Assembly (NCBI GenBank): GCA_040216735.1
Contig: JAVJOO010000002.1
Span: 1 to 64,000 of the forward strand
Reading direction: 5' to 3'
DNA length: 64,000 bases
DNA from: Alphaproteobacteria bacterium
GTDB lineage: Bacteria > Pseudomonadota > Alphaproteobacteria > SHVP01
Within the stretch, counting starts at the first letter, position 1, and every line of letters begins with the position of its first letter. The notes beneath the pieces are model-generated. The model worked only from the letters and a program-made list of their open reading frames with translations. It had not been told where the DNA came from and ran no database searches. The position numbers and the translations under genes are program-made. This document shows, piece after piece, positions 34,947 to 44,298 of the stretch.

Positions 34947-36626
34947 CTACATGCTCAAGTCGTACCAGCGGATCGAGTTATCCGCGTGCCACTTGATCCC
35001 CTTGATCTTGTCGTTGAAAGCCCACTGGGTCTTCCACTCCAAAACCGGCAGCCACGCAACGTCCTTGGCCAGGATCTCCTGGGCCTCGGCCAGTTGCGCC
35101 GTCCGCTTGGCCGGGTCGCCTTCGATCAACGCGGCGGCATACAACTCGTCGACCCGCGGGTTCGAGTAATTGACCATCGTGTTAAGACCGCCCTTTTCCG
35201 CCGACACGAAAAACAGGAAGAGACCGTAGGCCGCATCGGGCGCGATCGGCTTTTCCTGGTCGTTGAGCGCAAACGGCAGGTCCTTCTTGACCAACTGCCG
35301 GTCGCCGTAGGTCGTCTGCGGCAACGGATCGAGCGAGACGTTGATCCCGATCTTGGCGAGATTGGTCTTGACCAAGTTGGCCACCGGGCCGAGCGACGAT
35401 TCCTTTTCGGTGACGTAGGCCATGTTGAAGGCACCAGGGAATTTCTCCAGCCCCTTGCCGTCCGGATACCCGGCTTCGGCGAGCAAGGCCCTGGCTTTGT
35501 CCAGGTCTTCCGAATAGGTCGTCGAGGGTTCGTGGTAGTCGGTATAGGAGGTCGGGATCTGACCGACCCACTTTTTCGCACCGCCGAAATAGGCATCCCG
35601 AATGATAGCGTCATAGGGGATGGCATGGGCGATGGCCTGACGCACCTTCGGGTTATCGAACGGCGGCGTTTTGAAATTCATGTGGACGAACAGGTTCTCG
35701 TTGCCCAGCACGCCGGCGACCTTCACCCCGCGCACACCGCGCAGACTGTTGAACTCCTTGGGCGTAACCCGTTCGATCAAGCCGGCTTGGCCCGAGCGCA
35801 AGATCACGACGCGGTTGGAGCTTTGCGGCACCTTGCGCAGGATCACCCGGTCGAAATAGGGCTTGCCGCGGTAATAGTCCGGGTTCGCGGCGACCGCGAA
35901 TTCCTTGTCCTTCTCCCAATTGCTCAGGCAGTAGGCGCCGAAGCCCGGGGCATTGACGTTGTCGTTATACCTGTGGCTCCACGGATCGTCGGCGGTCGCG
36001 TTCGCCTCCATGGTTTCCTTATCGTAGATGTACATGCCGAAAATCGTCAGGACGTGCTGGAACAGCGCGTTCGGCGCGGACTGGCGAATTTTTACCGTGT
36101 ACTGGTCGACTTTCTGGACCTCGTCGCCCAATTTCTGAGCCGCTTTCGCTTCGGGCGAATCGCCGAAAACCGCGGGCGTGAAATTGTCGATCGAGCCGAC
36201 GCTGGATAGGAACCAGCCGATCGGTGCGGCACCCGAAACGCTCTTGGCGCGGGCCAGAGTGTACATGACGTCGTCGGCGTCGAAGGTTGCGCCGTTGCAG
36301 CCTTTGACGTTCCGGCGCAGGTTGAAGGTCCAGGTCAGCGTGGCCTCGTCGAACGACCAGGATTCGGCGAGCCGGCCCTCGAACTGCGTGAAGTCGTGCA
36401 CGATCACGCCCTCGTCGTTCATGCCTTTTTCTTTGTAGTAGATCAGCGGTTCAAGCAGGTTGTCGACGCCGGTCTGCGTCGCCGGGATGGCGATCGAGGC
36501 GCCGTCGTAGTCGAGCCCGGCCGGCACGTCTTCCGCCAGAACCAACAAGTCGGCGGCAAGCGCCGGCGCAGCCGACAGGCTGAAGGCCAGCGCGGCCGAA
36601 CCGAAAAGAGCGTGTAGTCGTTTCAT
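34947..36626 (-). CDS. ABC transporter substrate-binding protein, family 5 (tandem copy B)
   Basis: 559 residues; signal peptide MKRLHALFGSAALAFSLSAA with cleavage near ALAAD. SBP_bac_5 architecture: WSFDEATLTWTFNLRRNVKG, DADDVMYTLARAKSVSGAAP, then VILRKVPQSSNRVVILRSGQ, and DKARALLAEAGYPDGKG. Closely paralogous to the upstream gene at 36695. Both share the unusual block LLVL-DVPAGLD right after the signal peptide. No permease or ATPase gene is adjacent, so the transporter must be elsewhere. Ligand unknown. Confidence 0.93.
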   Translation of the reverse strand: MKRLHALFGSAALAFSLSAAPALAADLLVLAEDVPAGLDYDGASIAIPATQTGVDNLLEPLIYYKEKGMNDEGVIVHDFTQFEGRLAESWSFDEATLTWTFNLRRNVKGCNGATFDADDVMYTLARAKSVSGAAPIGWFLSSVGSIDNFTPAVFGDSPEAKAAQKLGDEVQKVDQYTVKIRQSAPNALFQHVLTIFGMYIYDKETMEANATADDPWSHRYNDNVNAPGFGAYCLSNWEKDKEFAVAANPDYYRGKPYFDRVILRKVPQSSNRVVILRSGQAGLIERVTPKEFNSLRGVRGVKVAGVLGNENLFVHMNFKTPPFDNPKVRQAIAHAIPYDAIIRDAYFGGAKKWVGQIPTSYTDYHEPSTTYSEDLDKARALLAEAGYPDGKGLEKFPGAFNMAYVTEKESSLGPVANLVKTNLAKIGINVSLDPLPQTTYGDRQLVKKDLPFALNDQEKPIAPDAAYGLFLFFVSAEKGGLNTMVNYSNPRVDELYAAALIEGDPAKRTAQLAEAQEILAKDVAWLPVLEWKTQWAFNDKIKGIKWHADNSIRWYDLSM

Positions 36627-36694
36627 GAAGAGTCTCTCCCTATAGAAAATTGCGGCCTAGGCACCGACACGGCACCCAGGCCGATCATTGGCGG

Positions 36695-38368
36695 CTAGTT
36701 CACCGGTGTGTAGTCGTACCAGTGGATCGAGTTGTCCGGGTGCCACGTCACACCCTTGATCTTGTCGCTGATCGCCCAGTTCGTCTTGAACTCGACGACC
36801 GGGGCAACGGCGACATCGGCCATGAGCTGGTCTTGGATCTCGGCCAGCAACGCGTTGCGTTTGCCGGTATCGCCCTCGACAAGCATTTCGAAGAATTTCG
36901 CATCGACCGTGTCGTTGACGTAGTTCATCGAATTCAAAATGCCGCCCTTGGCCGACGACACATAGGAAAGCTGGACGCCGTAACCGGCGTCGACCCCGAT
37001 CGGCTTGACGTGGTCGGTGAGGCCGAGCGGCAGGTCCTTCTTCACCAATTCGCGGTCGCCGTACTGGGTGGCCGGAATGGGATCGAGCAGGACCGGAATA
37101 CCGACTTCCTCGAATGCCGAGCGCAACACAGTCGCCACTGGCCCGAGCACCGCTTCCCGCTCGGATTGGTAGGTGATCTTGAAGGAGTCCGCGAATTGCG
37201 CGAGCCCGCTACCGCCCGGGAACCCCGCTTCGGCGAGCAGCGCCTTCGCTTTCTCGGGGTTGTAGTCGTATTGCATCGCCGGCTGGTGGAAACCGGGGTA
37301 GCTCGACGGGATCGTGCCTACCCATTTCTTCGCCTGTCCGAAATAGCCGGTTTGGACCACCCGCTCGTAGGGGATGGCGTGGGCGATGGCACGGCGAACC
37401 CGCACGTCGTCGAAGGGTTTGACGTTGTAATTGAGATGCAGGAACAGGTTTTCGTTGCCGAAGGTGCCCAGCACCTTGACCCCGCTGGCGCGCTTCAGGT
37501 TGTCGTATTCCTTGGGCGTCAGCCGCTCGACAATGTGCGCTTGGCCCGAACGCAAGATCACGGCACGGTTTGAACTCTGCGGCACCTTGCGCAAGATCAC
37601 ACGGTCGAACGCCGCCTTGCCGCGGTAGTAATCGGGGTTGGCGCGCAGCCGCATTTCTTCGCCCTTGCGCCACTCGGCCAGGCACCATGGACCGAAGCCC
37701 GGCGCATCGACGTTGTTGTTGTAGGTGTGGCTCCACTTGTCCTCGGCGGTCGCGTTCGCCTCCATCGTCTCCTTGTCGAAGATGTTGCTGGCGAAAATCG
37801 TCAGGACCGGCAGGAACAATTGGTTGGGCGCCGACTGGCGGATCGTGACCGTGTAATCGTCGACCTTCTTCACCTCGTCGCCGAGGGTCTGGGCATCGCC
37901 GCCGCCGAAGACCGCGGGCGTGAACCCGTCGACCGACGAGACGCTGGCGAGGAACCAACCGATCGGCGCCGCGCCCGACACCGATTTGGCGCGCGCGTAG
38001 GTGTAGATGACGTCATCGGCGTTGAAGGTTTGCCCGTCGCATCCCTTCACGCCGCGGCGCAGATTCATGGTCCACGTCAGGGTACTCTTGTCGAACGACC
38101 AGGACTCGGCGAGCCGGCCCTCGAACTTCTGGAAATCGAGGAGTTGCACGCCCTCGTCGTTGACCGCGCCCTTTTGGAAATAGACCAACGGGTCGAGCAA
38201 GTTGACGATGCCGGTATAGGACTGAATGGTCGACGAGGTCGGGCCGTCAAAATCGAGTCCGGCCGGGACGTCGTCGGTTAGGACCAGAAGGTCCGCAGTG
38301 TAGGCAGGCGTGGCGATACCAAGCACGAAACCAAACGCGGCGAGCGATCTCAGCAATACTGAGGTCAT
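36695..38368 (-). CDS. ABC transporter substrate-binding protein, family 5 (tandem copy A)
   Basis: 557 residues, GGAGG upstream of ATG 38368, Sec signal peptide ending near PAYTAD. Same architecture as the next gene: LRRGVKGCDGQTFNADDVIY, KVPQSSNRAVILRSGQA, NPEKAKALLAEAGFPGG. The two proteins align without large gaps and differ by substitutions throughout, indicating an old tandem duplication with retained function, perhaps different ligands. Both keep the two-Cys pairs (KGC...C) of the family. Transcribed toward the SDR genes. Confidence 0.93.
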   Translation of the reverse strand: MTSVLLRSLAAFGFVLGIATPAYTADLLVLTDDVPAGLDFDGPTSSTIQSYTGIVNLLDPLVYFQKGAVNDEGVQLLDFQKFEGRLAESWSFDKSTLTWTMNLRRGVKGCDGQTFNADDVIYTYARAKSVSGAAPIGWFLASVSSVDGFTPAVFGGGDAQTLGDEVKKVDDYTVTIRQSAPNQLFLPVLTIFASNIFDKETMEANATAEDKWSHTYNNNVDAPGFGPWCLAEWRKGEEMRLRANPDYYRGKAAFDRVILRKVPQSSNRAVILRSGQAHIVERLTPKEYDNLKRASGVKVLGTFGNENLFLHLNYNVKPFDDVRVRRAIAHAIPYERVVQTGYFGQAKKWVGTIPSSYPGFHQPAMQYDYNPEKAKALLAEAGFPGGSGLAQFADSFKITYQSEREAVLGPVATVLRSAFEEVGIPVLLDPIPATQYGDRELVKKDLPLGLTDHVKPIGVDAGYGVQLSYVSSAKGGILNSMNYVNDTVDAKFFEMLVEGDTGKRNALLAEIQDQLMADVAVAPVVEFKTNWAISDKIKGVTWHPDNSIHWYDYTPVN

Positions 38369-38505
38369 GACGGCACCTCCCCATTTGTCCGTTCATTTTT
38401 CGTTTTGCCGACTCTCGCCGCCGCCGAGCCCTCCGTCAAGGAAAGCTTCCGCCCGGGGAGCGGCACCGGAAAATCCGGGACGCGCCAGGCGTCGCAGCGA
38501 ACGGC

Positions 38506-39675
38506 TTATTTCTCCGCGCCGAACACGAACCAGGCGCCGGCGCCACCGAAGTCGCCCGCTTGGAATTTGCTGGTGCGGCCCTTGGCATAGGCCTCGCCGA
38601 CGGCGCTGGGTTGCACCTTGGAGAAGCACTTGTTGCGCGCAAATCCGCAGGTGGCGGCAAGACCGGCGAGGTCGAGGTCTTTCAACGGCCCCCAAAACGG
38701 TTCGTTGTTGTTGTAGGTATCCCAATCGAGGATGAACTGATCGTACGGGTCCATCCCCTCGAAGGTCGGGGTTTCGACGTGGGCCATCACCCCGCCCGGC
38801 TTGAGCAGCCGGTGACACTCGCGAAAGATATTGGCGAGCGCCTTGTGCGAAGTTTCGTGCATCAGGATGTGGGAGACCACAAGATCGAAATGGCCGTCAG
38901 GATAGTCGGTCGCCTCGGCATTCTGTTGCGAGAAATGGACGACCTTACCCATCGATTCGGCGCGGGCGTGGCCGTAGCGCACAAACGGGCCAGCAAGATC
39001 GAGGGCGTGGACTTCGGCCTTCGGGAAGGCCTCGACATAGGGAATGGTGCTGTGTCCGACCGAACAGCCCATGTCGAGAATGCGTTTGGGTGCTAGCCCG
39101 GGACGGGTCTGGCGCAAATACGACAGCAACGTTGCCCCCATGTCCTCGTTGTAGGCGCCCATGCGGCCCATCGAATAGAGGAACACGCCGGGGTCGTAGA
39201 CCGCGCCGGGAAGGACGTCGTCCTCGATCAGCTCGTTGTGGTAGCCGCCTGGGATGCAATGGATGTTGATCTCGGACATATAGCGCGGGATCGCGATCTT
39301 CGGGTTGGTGCGCAGGGTTCCTTTGCGCGCCGATGTGTGGGCGCGCTTGGCTTTCTCGGCCAAGGTGTCGATCTGGCGCACCGCGATTTCGCTTTGGGTG
39401 TCCTGCTTCATTTCCTGGCTGGTGCGTTGCAGCGCGCTCCAGGCCTGGTAGACCGTGTCGCGCGACATGGCGCGGCGGACATCGTGCCGGTTGGCGGGGT
39501 CGTGACCGAGGTCGCGGCGGATCGCCGGCTTGACCCGCGCGTCGTAAACCTTGCGCAGGTTGACCGAGACCGCGTTCGCAAGATGCAGCTTGAGCCCCGA
39601 AACGAACATCTGGCGGGCCGATTCGTCGTGGGTGTTATCGGGCAACATCGCGTGTTTGCCTTGCCGCTCCATCAT
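38506..39675 (-). CDS. Class I SAM-dependent methyltransferase with N-terminal helical domain
   Basis: 389 residues from ATG 39675, chosen because GAGG is 9 bases upstream; ATG 39684 is a near alternative. Residues about 1-150 are helical and charged and unrecognised. The C-terminal half is a Methyltransf_25/11 domain: RILDMGCSVGHSTI (motif I), VHALDLAG, HFDLVVSHILMHE, and RECHRLLKPGGVMAH. Divergent from the TRAP operon and downstream neighbour of the binding proteins' promoters. The substrate is not predictable; its N-terminal extension sets it apart from ordinary UbiE-like enzymes. Confidence 0.85.
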   Translation of the reverse strand: MMERQGKHAMLPDNTHDESARQMFVSGLKLHLANAVSVNLRKVYDARVKPAIRRDLGHDPANRHDVRRAMSRDTVYQAWSALQRTSQEMKQDTQSEIAVRQIDTLAEKAKRAHTSARKGTLRTNPKIAIPRYMSEINIHCIPGGYHNELIEDDVLPGAVYDPGVFLYSMGRMGAYNEDMGATLLSYLRQTRPGLAPKRILDMGCSVGHSTIPYVEAFPKAEVHALDLAGPFVRYGHARAESMGKVVHFSQQNAEATDYPDGHFDLVVSHILMHETSHKALANIFRECHRLLKPGGVMAHVETPTFEGMDPYDQFILDWDTYNNNEPFWGPLKDLDLAGLAATCGFARNKCFSKVQPSAVGEAYAKGRTSKFQAGDFGGAGAWFVFGAEK

Positions 39676-39716
39676 GATTTGCATCCTCACGGTCGTTAGT
39701 TTGGAATACCGGACAT

Positions 39717-39722
39717 TATAGG
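39717..39722 (-). promoter_or_regulatory. Candidate -10 element of the methyltransferase gene
   Basis: TATAAT reads leftward at 39722-39717, 42 bases before the chosen start at 39675. No good -35 hexamer is seen at 17 bases, so this is only a candidate. Confidence 0.35.
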
Positions 39723-39835
39723 CCCTCGCGGCACAGCCGGGTAGGGCCGACGGTTTCGTTGCGGGGGCCGCTCGGTGTGTGTAAAGGTTGGTCCAACGAA
39801 GAGCTGCAAAGACAGCCACAGGGACAGGGAGAGGC

Positions 39836-40384
39836 ATGGACGAGAACCCGGCATCCGACGGCTTGTTGGCGCGCGCAGATTTTTTGCTCGACCGCGCTCT
39901 TTACTACACCTCGGCGTTACTCTTGATCACCATCGCGACCGCGGTGATGTACACGGTGATTTCCCGGTACATCTTTCATTCCGCGCCGCTGTGGGCCGAG
40001 GATGCGCCGCGCGTGTTCTTTTTGTGGATGACCTATCTTGGCATCGCGGTGGCGACGCGGCGCGGCCAGAACATCCGCGTCACCTTCTTCGTCGAAAAAA
40101 TGGCGCCGAAGCCGCGGCTCTACCTCGACATGTTCATGCACCTATGCGTGCTGGCGATGCTGATCACGCTGCTGTGGAACGTGTGGCCGCTGATCCGGCT
40201 CAATTTGGCCGGGACGATGCTGTCGACCGGCTGGTCCAACGCGGTGAGCTGGTTCCCGCTGCCGATCGGCGCGGCCTTGATGCTGATGTACCAGGTGCGG
40301 CAAATGATCAAAAGCTACGAGGACTATAAGACCGGCAACTACGACGGCGAATCCTCGGGCCTCAACGAAGCGGGAGGCGACTGA
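39836..40384 (+). CDS. dctQ: TRAP transporter small permease (DctQ)
   Basis: 182 residues, ATG 39836 with GGGAGAGG upstream. Four membrane segments, with the DctQ signature ISRYIFHSAPLWAEDAPRVF and ATRRGQNIRV. It forms the membrane domain with DctM. Its TGA overlaps the ATG of dctM. TRAP systems use a sodium gradient to take up carboxylates and related anions. Confidence 0.93.
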   Translation: MDENPASDGLLARADFLLDRALYYTSALLLITIATAVMYTVISRYIFHSAPLWAEDAPRVFFLWMTYLGIAVATRRGQNIRVTFFVEKMAPKPRLYLDMFMHLCVLAMLITLLWNVWPLIRLNLAGTMLSTGWSNAVSWFPLPIGAALMLMYQVRQMIKSYEDYKTGNYDGESSGLNEAGGD

Positions 40385-41682
40385 TGCTTCTGGTCAGCAT
40401 GCTCGCGTTGTTGTTCATCTTCTCCCTAATCGGGATGGAGATCGGTTGGGCGATCGGTTTCGCCGCGTTCGGCTATTTGGTGCTGGCGCAGTTCGAACCG
40501 TTCGGCACGCCGATGATCCTGTTCTCGCAAATGATGGTGGCGGGTCTCGATAGCTTTATCCTCGTCGCGATCCCGTTGTTCATCTTCATGGGCGAGTTGA
40601 TGAACCGGTCCGGCGTGACCCACCGCATCATTGATTTTGCCGGAGCGCTGGTCGGCCACATCCGCGGCGGCCTCGCCAATGTCGGCGTGGTTGCGAACTT
40701 CATCATGTCGGGGATTTCCGGGTCGGCCCTTGCCGACGCCGCCGCCACCGGCACCGTCCTGGTGCCGGAAATGAAGAAACGCGGCTTTCCGCCGGCCTTC
40801 TCCAGTGCGGTGATTTCCTCGGCCGCCACGGTCGGGCCGATCATTCCGCCGTCGATCTCGTTCGTGTTGCTTGGCGCGATCGTCGAAGTCTCGGTCGGCC
40901 GGTTGTTCATGGGCGGTGTCGTGCCCGGCTTCATCATGTTTGTGGCGATGTTCGCCCTGACCTATTGGATCAGCAAAAAGAACAACTACCCGGTCGAGGT
41001 GAAGGCAACTTTCGTCCAGCAAGGCAACGCCTTTGCCCGAGGGTTCCTACCGTTATTGGCCCCGATCTTTGTCGTCGGCAGCATCGTGGGCGGGATTGCG
41101 ACACCGACGGAAGCGGCCGCTATCGCGGTGTTCTACACACTGATCCTGGGTGTCTTCGTGTACCGCAACCTTTCGTGGCGGGACATTCTGGAGACCGCCG
41201 GAATGGCGGCGATTTCCTCGTCGGTCATCATGCTGACGGTCGCAACGTCGCAAATCTTCGCCTTCCTCGCGGTTCGCGAAAAGCTGGGCGAAATCCTGAC
41301 GACCGCGATGCTGAGCGTGTCGGACAACATCTATGTCCTGCTGCTGATGGCGAACATCCTGATGCTGTTCCTCGGCATGTTCATGGAAATTCTCCCGATC
41401 ATGCTAATCCTCGCACCCATTCTGTTCCCGCTATTTACCGGGATGGGGGTGAGCGACGTGCACCTCGGGGTCGTGATGGTCTTGAACTTGATGATCGGGA
41501 TGATCACCCCGCCGATCGGGCTAAATTTGTTTGTTCTGTCGGCGATCTCGAAGGTCGGCGTGATCGAGATATTCCGCTATGCCGTGCCGTATTTCTTCAC
41601 GTTGCTCGGCGTCTTGATGCTGATTACCTACGTCCCCGAACTCACTCTCTTCCTTGCAGATCTGGTAATTCCTGTAAAATAA
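40384..41682 (+). CDS. dctM: TRAP transporter large permease (DctM)
   Basis: 432 residues, about 12 membrane segments, the usual DctM length. Conserved stretches: GIPLFIFMGELMN-like (AIPLFIFMGELMNRSGVT), GISGSALADAAATGTVLVPE, PPSISFVLLGAIVEVS, PTEAAAIAVFY, and ITPPIGLNLFVLSAI. It carries out the ion-coupled translocation step. Coupled to dctQ by ATGA-type overlap and followed after 48 bases by the binding protein. Confidence 0.95.
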   Translation: MLLVSMLALLFIFSLIGMEIGWAIGFAAFGYLVLAQFEPFGTPMILFSQMMVAGLDSFILVAIPLFIFMGELMNRSGVTHRIIDFAGALVGHIRGGLANVGVVANFIMSGISGSALADAAATGTVLVPEMKKRGFPPAFSSAVISSAATVGPIIPPSISFVLLGAIVEVSVGRLFMGGVVPGFIMFVAMFALTYWISKKNNYPVEVKATFVQQGNAFARGFLPLLAPIFVVGSIVGGIATPTEAAAIAVFYTLILGVFVYRNLSWRDILETAGMAAISSSVIMLTVATSQIFAFLAVREKLGEILTTAMLSVSDNIYVLLLMANILMLFLGMFMEILPIMLILAPILFPLFTGMGVSDVHLGVVMVLNLMIGMITPPIGLNLFVLSAISKVGVIEIFRYAVPYFFTLLGVLMLITYVPELTLFLADLVIPVK

Positions 41683-41730
41683 TCGTCACAAGGCCGAATC
41701 ACCGGCCAATCACCCCGGGAGGACTTATAG

Positions 41731-42726
41731 ATGACTGACTTCATGATTAGCCGCCGTACCGCCATGAAAGGCGCGGCGGGCGTTGTTGCCGCTGGGACGA
41801 TCGCCGGCATTCCGAGCGTCGTGCAGGCCGCGAAATTCAAATACGGCACCGCGGCCGCGCCATCGTCGATCTCGGCGCGCGCCGCGACCGACCTGTTCAA
41901 GGCCGTAGCCGAGCGCACCAACGGCGAAGTCGAGTTCGAGGTTTTCGCCGGCAATCTCGGCGTCGGCGAGAAGGAACTGATCGAAGGCGCCTCGATCGGG
42001 ACCGTCGATGGATCGGGCACCGCCTATACCGGCACCCGCGAGTTCGACATTTTCTACGCGCCCTATTTCTTCCGCGACAGCGAACACGCCTTCCGCGTCG
42101 CCAACGGCTTCCTGCGCCCGCAAACCACGAAGGTCTTGCTTGACCGGTACAGCGTGCACTTCCTCGGCGTCGGCCGGGCCGGGCCGTGGAACCTTTACCT
42201 GCGCGAAAAGATCGACGGATTCGACGATCTCAAGGGCAAAAAGATCCGCGCCTCGTCGATCGAAGGCCAGGTCAAGGGCCTGAATCACCTCGGCGCCGAA
42301 CCGACCGTCATCGCCTTCAACGAACTCTACGGCGCGCTACAACAGGGCATCGTCGACGGTGCGGCGACGTTGGCCGCGCTCAACATCCCGCAGAAGTTCT
42401 ACGAAGTGACCAAGTACATCGTCCGCAACGACTTCGGCTTGGGCCTCGACAAGTTCTTCATTAGTTCGCGGATCTGGAGCCAACTCAGCAAGAAGAACCA
42501 GGACATCGTCCAGGGCACGTTCGACGAGCTGGAGCCGGAACTCTACGCCAAGCGGGTCAACGAGGAACTTGGGCCGAGCTACGACAAGTGGGAAGAGCTC
42601 AACGGCAAGGGCACCGTGCTGACCCTCGACGCGTCTGCGGCGCAGGCCAAGATGGCGCCGCTCAACAAGCAGCTTGCCGACGAGGTCTTCGGCGCCGGCA
42701 CGTGGGACAAGATCGAAGCGGCGTAA
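41731..42726 (+). CDS. dctP: TRAP transporter substrate-binding protein (DctP), Tat-type signal
   Basis: 331 residues. The N-terminus SRRTAMKGAAGVVAAG is a twin-arginine-like signal, so export may be by Tat, which is common for TRAP binding proteins. Body motifs of the DctP family: LIEGASIGTVDGSGTAYTG, KKIRASSIEGQVKGLNHLGA, and ELYGALQQGIVDGAA, with the Arg that binds the carboxylate of the ligand in KIRASS. GGGAGG precedes the start. The operon ends at a strong terminator 25 bases on. Ligand unknown, probably an organic acid. Confidence 0.94.
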   Translation: MTDFMISRRTAMKGAAGVVAAGTIAGIPSVVQAAKFKYGTAAAPSSISARAATDLFKAVAERTNGEVEFEVFAGNLGVGEKELIEGASIGTVDGSGTAYTGTREFDIFYAPYFFRDSEHAFRVANGFLRPQTTKVLLDRYSVHFLGVGRAGPWNLYLREKIDGFDDLKGKKIRASSIEGQVKGLNHLGAEPTVIAFNELYGALQQGIVDGAATLAALNIPQKFYEVTKYIVRNDFGLGLDKFFISSRIWSQLSKKNQDIVQGTFDELEPELYAKRVNEELGPSYDKWEELNGKGTVLTLDASAAQAKMAPLNKQLADEVFGAGTWDKIEAA

Positions 42727-42751
42727 GACCGCTTCTCGTTGCGACTTGGAT

Positions 42752-42779
42752 GGGGCGCCCCGCGGGGCGCCCTTTTTTT
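42752..42779 (+). terminator. Rho-independent terminator of the TRAP operon
   Basis: A GC-only hairpin (GGGGCGCC with GGGGCGCCC across CCGC) followed by TTTTTTT (42773-42779). It lies 26 bases after the dctP stop and just before the end of the convergent cupin gene. Confidence 0.88.
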
Positions 42780-42781
42780 GC

Positions 42782-43210
42782 CTAACCGCCGGCGACGCTT
42801 GGCGCCGGAGCACTCGGATAGCCCGGGTTCGGCACGCAAATGCATAGGTGGCGGAAAGGCTCGTCGCCTAGCACCCGCCACACAACGCGGCAGCCGCGCG
42901 GCAGCAGATAGACCGATCCGGTTTCGGCGATCACGGTGCCGGTCTCCTTCATCAAGGGCGGCAGGTGATAGGTGATCTCGGCCCGCCCTTTGGTGACGTA
43001 GTGCACTTCGTCGTGGCTCAACGTCCAGACGATATCGGGGCCGGGAAAGAAGTCCTCGAAGTTGACCTGGGCGGCAGGTTCGCTGATCCCGGTATTGACC
43101 GCGCGGTAGCGCGACCCGTCGATGAACGGGAAGGTCTTGTCGGGCGCTGTATCCAAATCCGAATCCGCAACGTTGTATAAAGCGAACCTTGACCATTTAA
43201 TGGCATCCAT
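42782..43210 (-). CDS. Cupin-domain protein
   Basis: 142 residues. The start ATG 43210 has an excellent AGGAGGGGGG about 7 bases upstream. A single cupin barrel: HDEVHYVTKGRAEITYHLPP carries metal-type His/Glu ligands, and a second motif GSVYLLPRGCRVVW lacks the usual final His. Similar small cupins act as isomerases, ectoine-synthase relatives or sugar-binding sensors. Divergent from an unrecognised gene whose start lies only 34 bases away. Confidence 0.82.
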   Translation of the reverse strand: MDAIKWSRFALYNVADSDLDTAPDKTFPFIDGSRYRAVNTGISEPAAQVNFEDFFPGPDIVWTLSHDEVHYVTKGRAEITYHLPPLMKETGTVIAETGSVYLLPRGCRVVWRVLGDEPFRHLCICVPNPGYPSAPAPSVAGG

Positions 43211-43244
43211 GACGCCCCCCTCCTCTCACATTGGAACCGACGGT

Positions 43245-43802
43245 ATGCCGACGACGCCCGACTTCACCGCCATGATCTTGCTAAGCTACACCCCGCGCGC
43301 CGGGATCGACACCGCCGCCTACGAGACGTGGTTGAACGCGGTGGACAACCCGTTCTTCAACGGCGTCCCCGGGATCGCGCGCTATACCAACTGGAAGATT
43401 ACCGGTTCGGGGTCGCCAGTGCCGTTCACCCATTTCGACACGATGGGGCTGGACAGCGTCGCCGCCGCGGCCGACGTGTGGCAACGCCAGGACGTCAAGG
43501 ATTTCACCGCCGAGTGGCGCCGGCTGTGGGGACAGGGGCCCGACGCCGCCGACCTATCGGTCAACGCCCACGTCTACCTGTTTGAGAACGACGCCGGTGC
43601 CGGCCTCGCCCGGCACCGCAACCTGGTGATGACGATGGCGGACGCACCAGTTGCCGATGCGCCCGAGGCCGAACGCTGGCGCCTGGTTCGCCCGGTTCGC
43701 GGCGTGCCCCGGTTTCACTATCTGCGCCTGCAACCGGGCGCCGCCCCGGCGGCCCTCCCGCCCGATACCGTCGCCGCCACGGTGATCGCCGAACCGGCGT
43801 GA
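43245..43802 (+). CDS. Unrecognised conserved-looking protein (EthD-like ferredoxin fold possible)
   Basis: 185 residues from ATG 43245. An in-frame ATG at 43209 shares the same CATG as the start of the opposite cupin gene, which would put each leader inside the other gene, so 43245 is preferred. Body: MILLSYTPRAGIDTAAYETW, VPGIARYTNWKI, and a C-terminal half with VNAHVYLFEND and RFHYLRLQPG. The two alpha-beta halves suggest a stress-response-type dimeric alpha/beta barrel. No catalytic motif. Possibly paired with the cupin. Confidence 0.7.
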   Translation: MPTTPDFTAMILLSYTPRAGIDTAAYETWLNAVDNPFFNGVPGIARYTNWKITGSGSPVPFTHFDTMGLDSVAAAADVWQRQDVKDFTAEWRRLWGQGPDAADLSVNAHVYLFENDAGAGLARHRNLVMTMADAPVADAPEAERWRLVRPVRGVPRFHYLRLQPGAAPAALPPDTVAATVIAEPA

Positions 43803-43941
43803 TGAGCTTCTACCGGAAAGCACGACCCGCGCGGCGCATTGCCAACGACAACGTGACACCGCTAACCCCTTGCATGACGCGATCATACTGGTCCACCATG
43901 CGCCGCGACTGCAAACCTTGCCCGAACCGAGGCCTGCGCTT

Positions 43942-44298
43942 TTGAAACTCAATATCTGTGCGCTCCTGATCGTCTTTGTCACCGCCCTCTCGTGGGGAAC
44001 CGTTGGTGCGAACGCGCATGGCGTCCAGGCGTCCGACATGGCCGCTGCGACGACAGTTGAGTTCGAGTCGGACAATGTCTCGAACGACAGCACCCATCGC
44101 GGTGGGCACGGGCAGCATGGAAAAAAGGGCGGCATGAACGGCGGGCATTGTTCGTTTGCCTGTATGGCGATGCTGGACAAAGCCGCCGCCAACACGACGA
44201 TCGCGCTGCGGGCCGATGCGTTCGACTTTGTGGCGATCGACGCCACCGCCGTGGCCACCGAACCGCCCCGGCGACCGCCAAAACACATCCTTCTCTAA
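43942..44298 (+). CDS. Secreted His/Cys-containing protein of the copper cluster (DUF2946-like)
   Basis: 118 residues from TTG 43942, with GAGG 10 bases upstream; a TTG at 43870 would add 24 residues before the signal. A signal peptide (LNICALLIVFVTALSWGTVG, cleaved near NAHG) is followed by HRGGHGQHGKK, a GHCSFACMAML motif with two Cys, and a Pro/Arg-rich end (EPPRRPPKHILL). That Cys pair plus basic Pro tail is typical of DUF2946-type proteins that accompany copper genes. Likely a periplasmic copper sensor or buffer. First gene of the copper cluster. Confidence 0.65.
   Translation: MKLNICALLIVFVTALSWGTVGANAHGVQASDMAAATTVEFESDNVSNDSTHRGGHGQHGKKGGMNGGHCSFACMAMLDKAAANTTIALRADAFDFVAIDATAVATEPPRRPPKHILL

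Noticed and set aside
43803-43941. CueR- or CopR-type promoter before the copper cluster
   Set aside because: No convincing dyad with 19-base spacing or CopR box was found; TTGCAT and CATACT are too close together.
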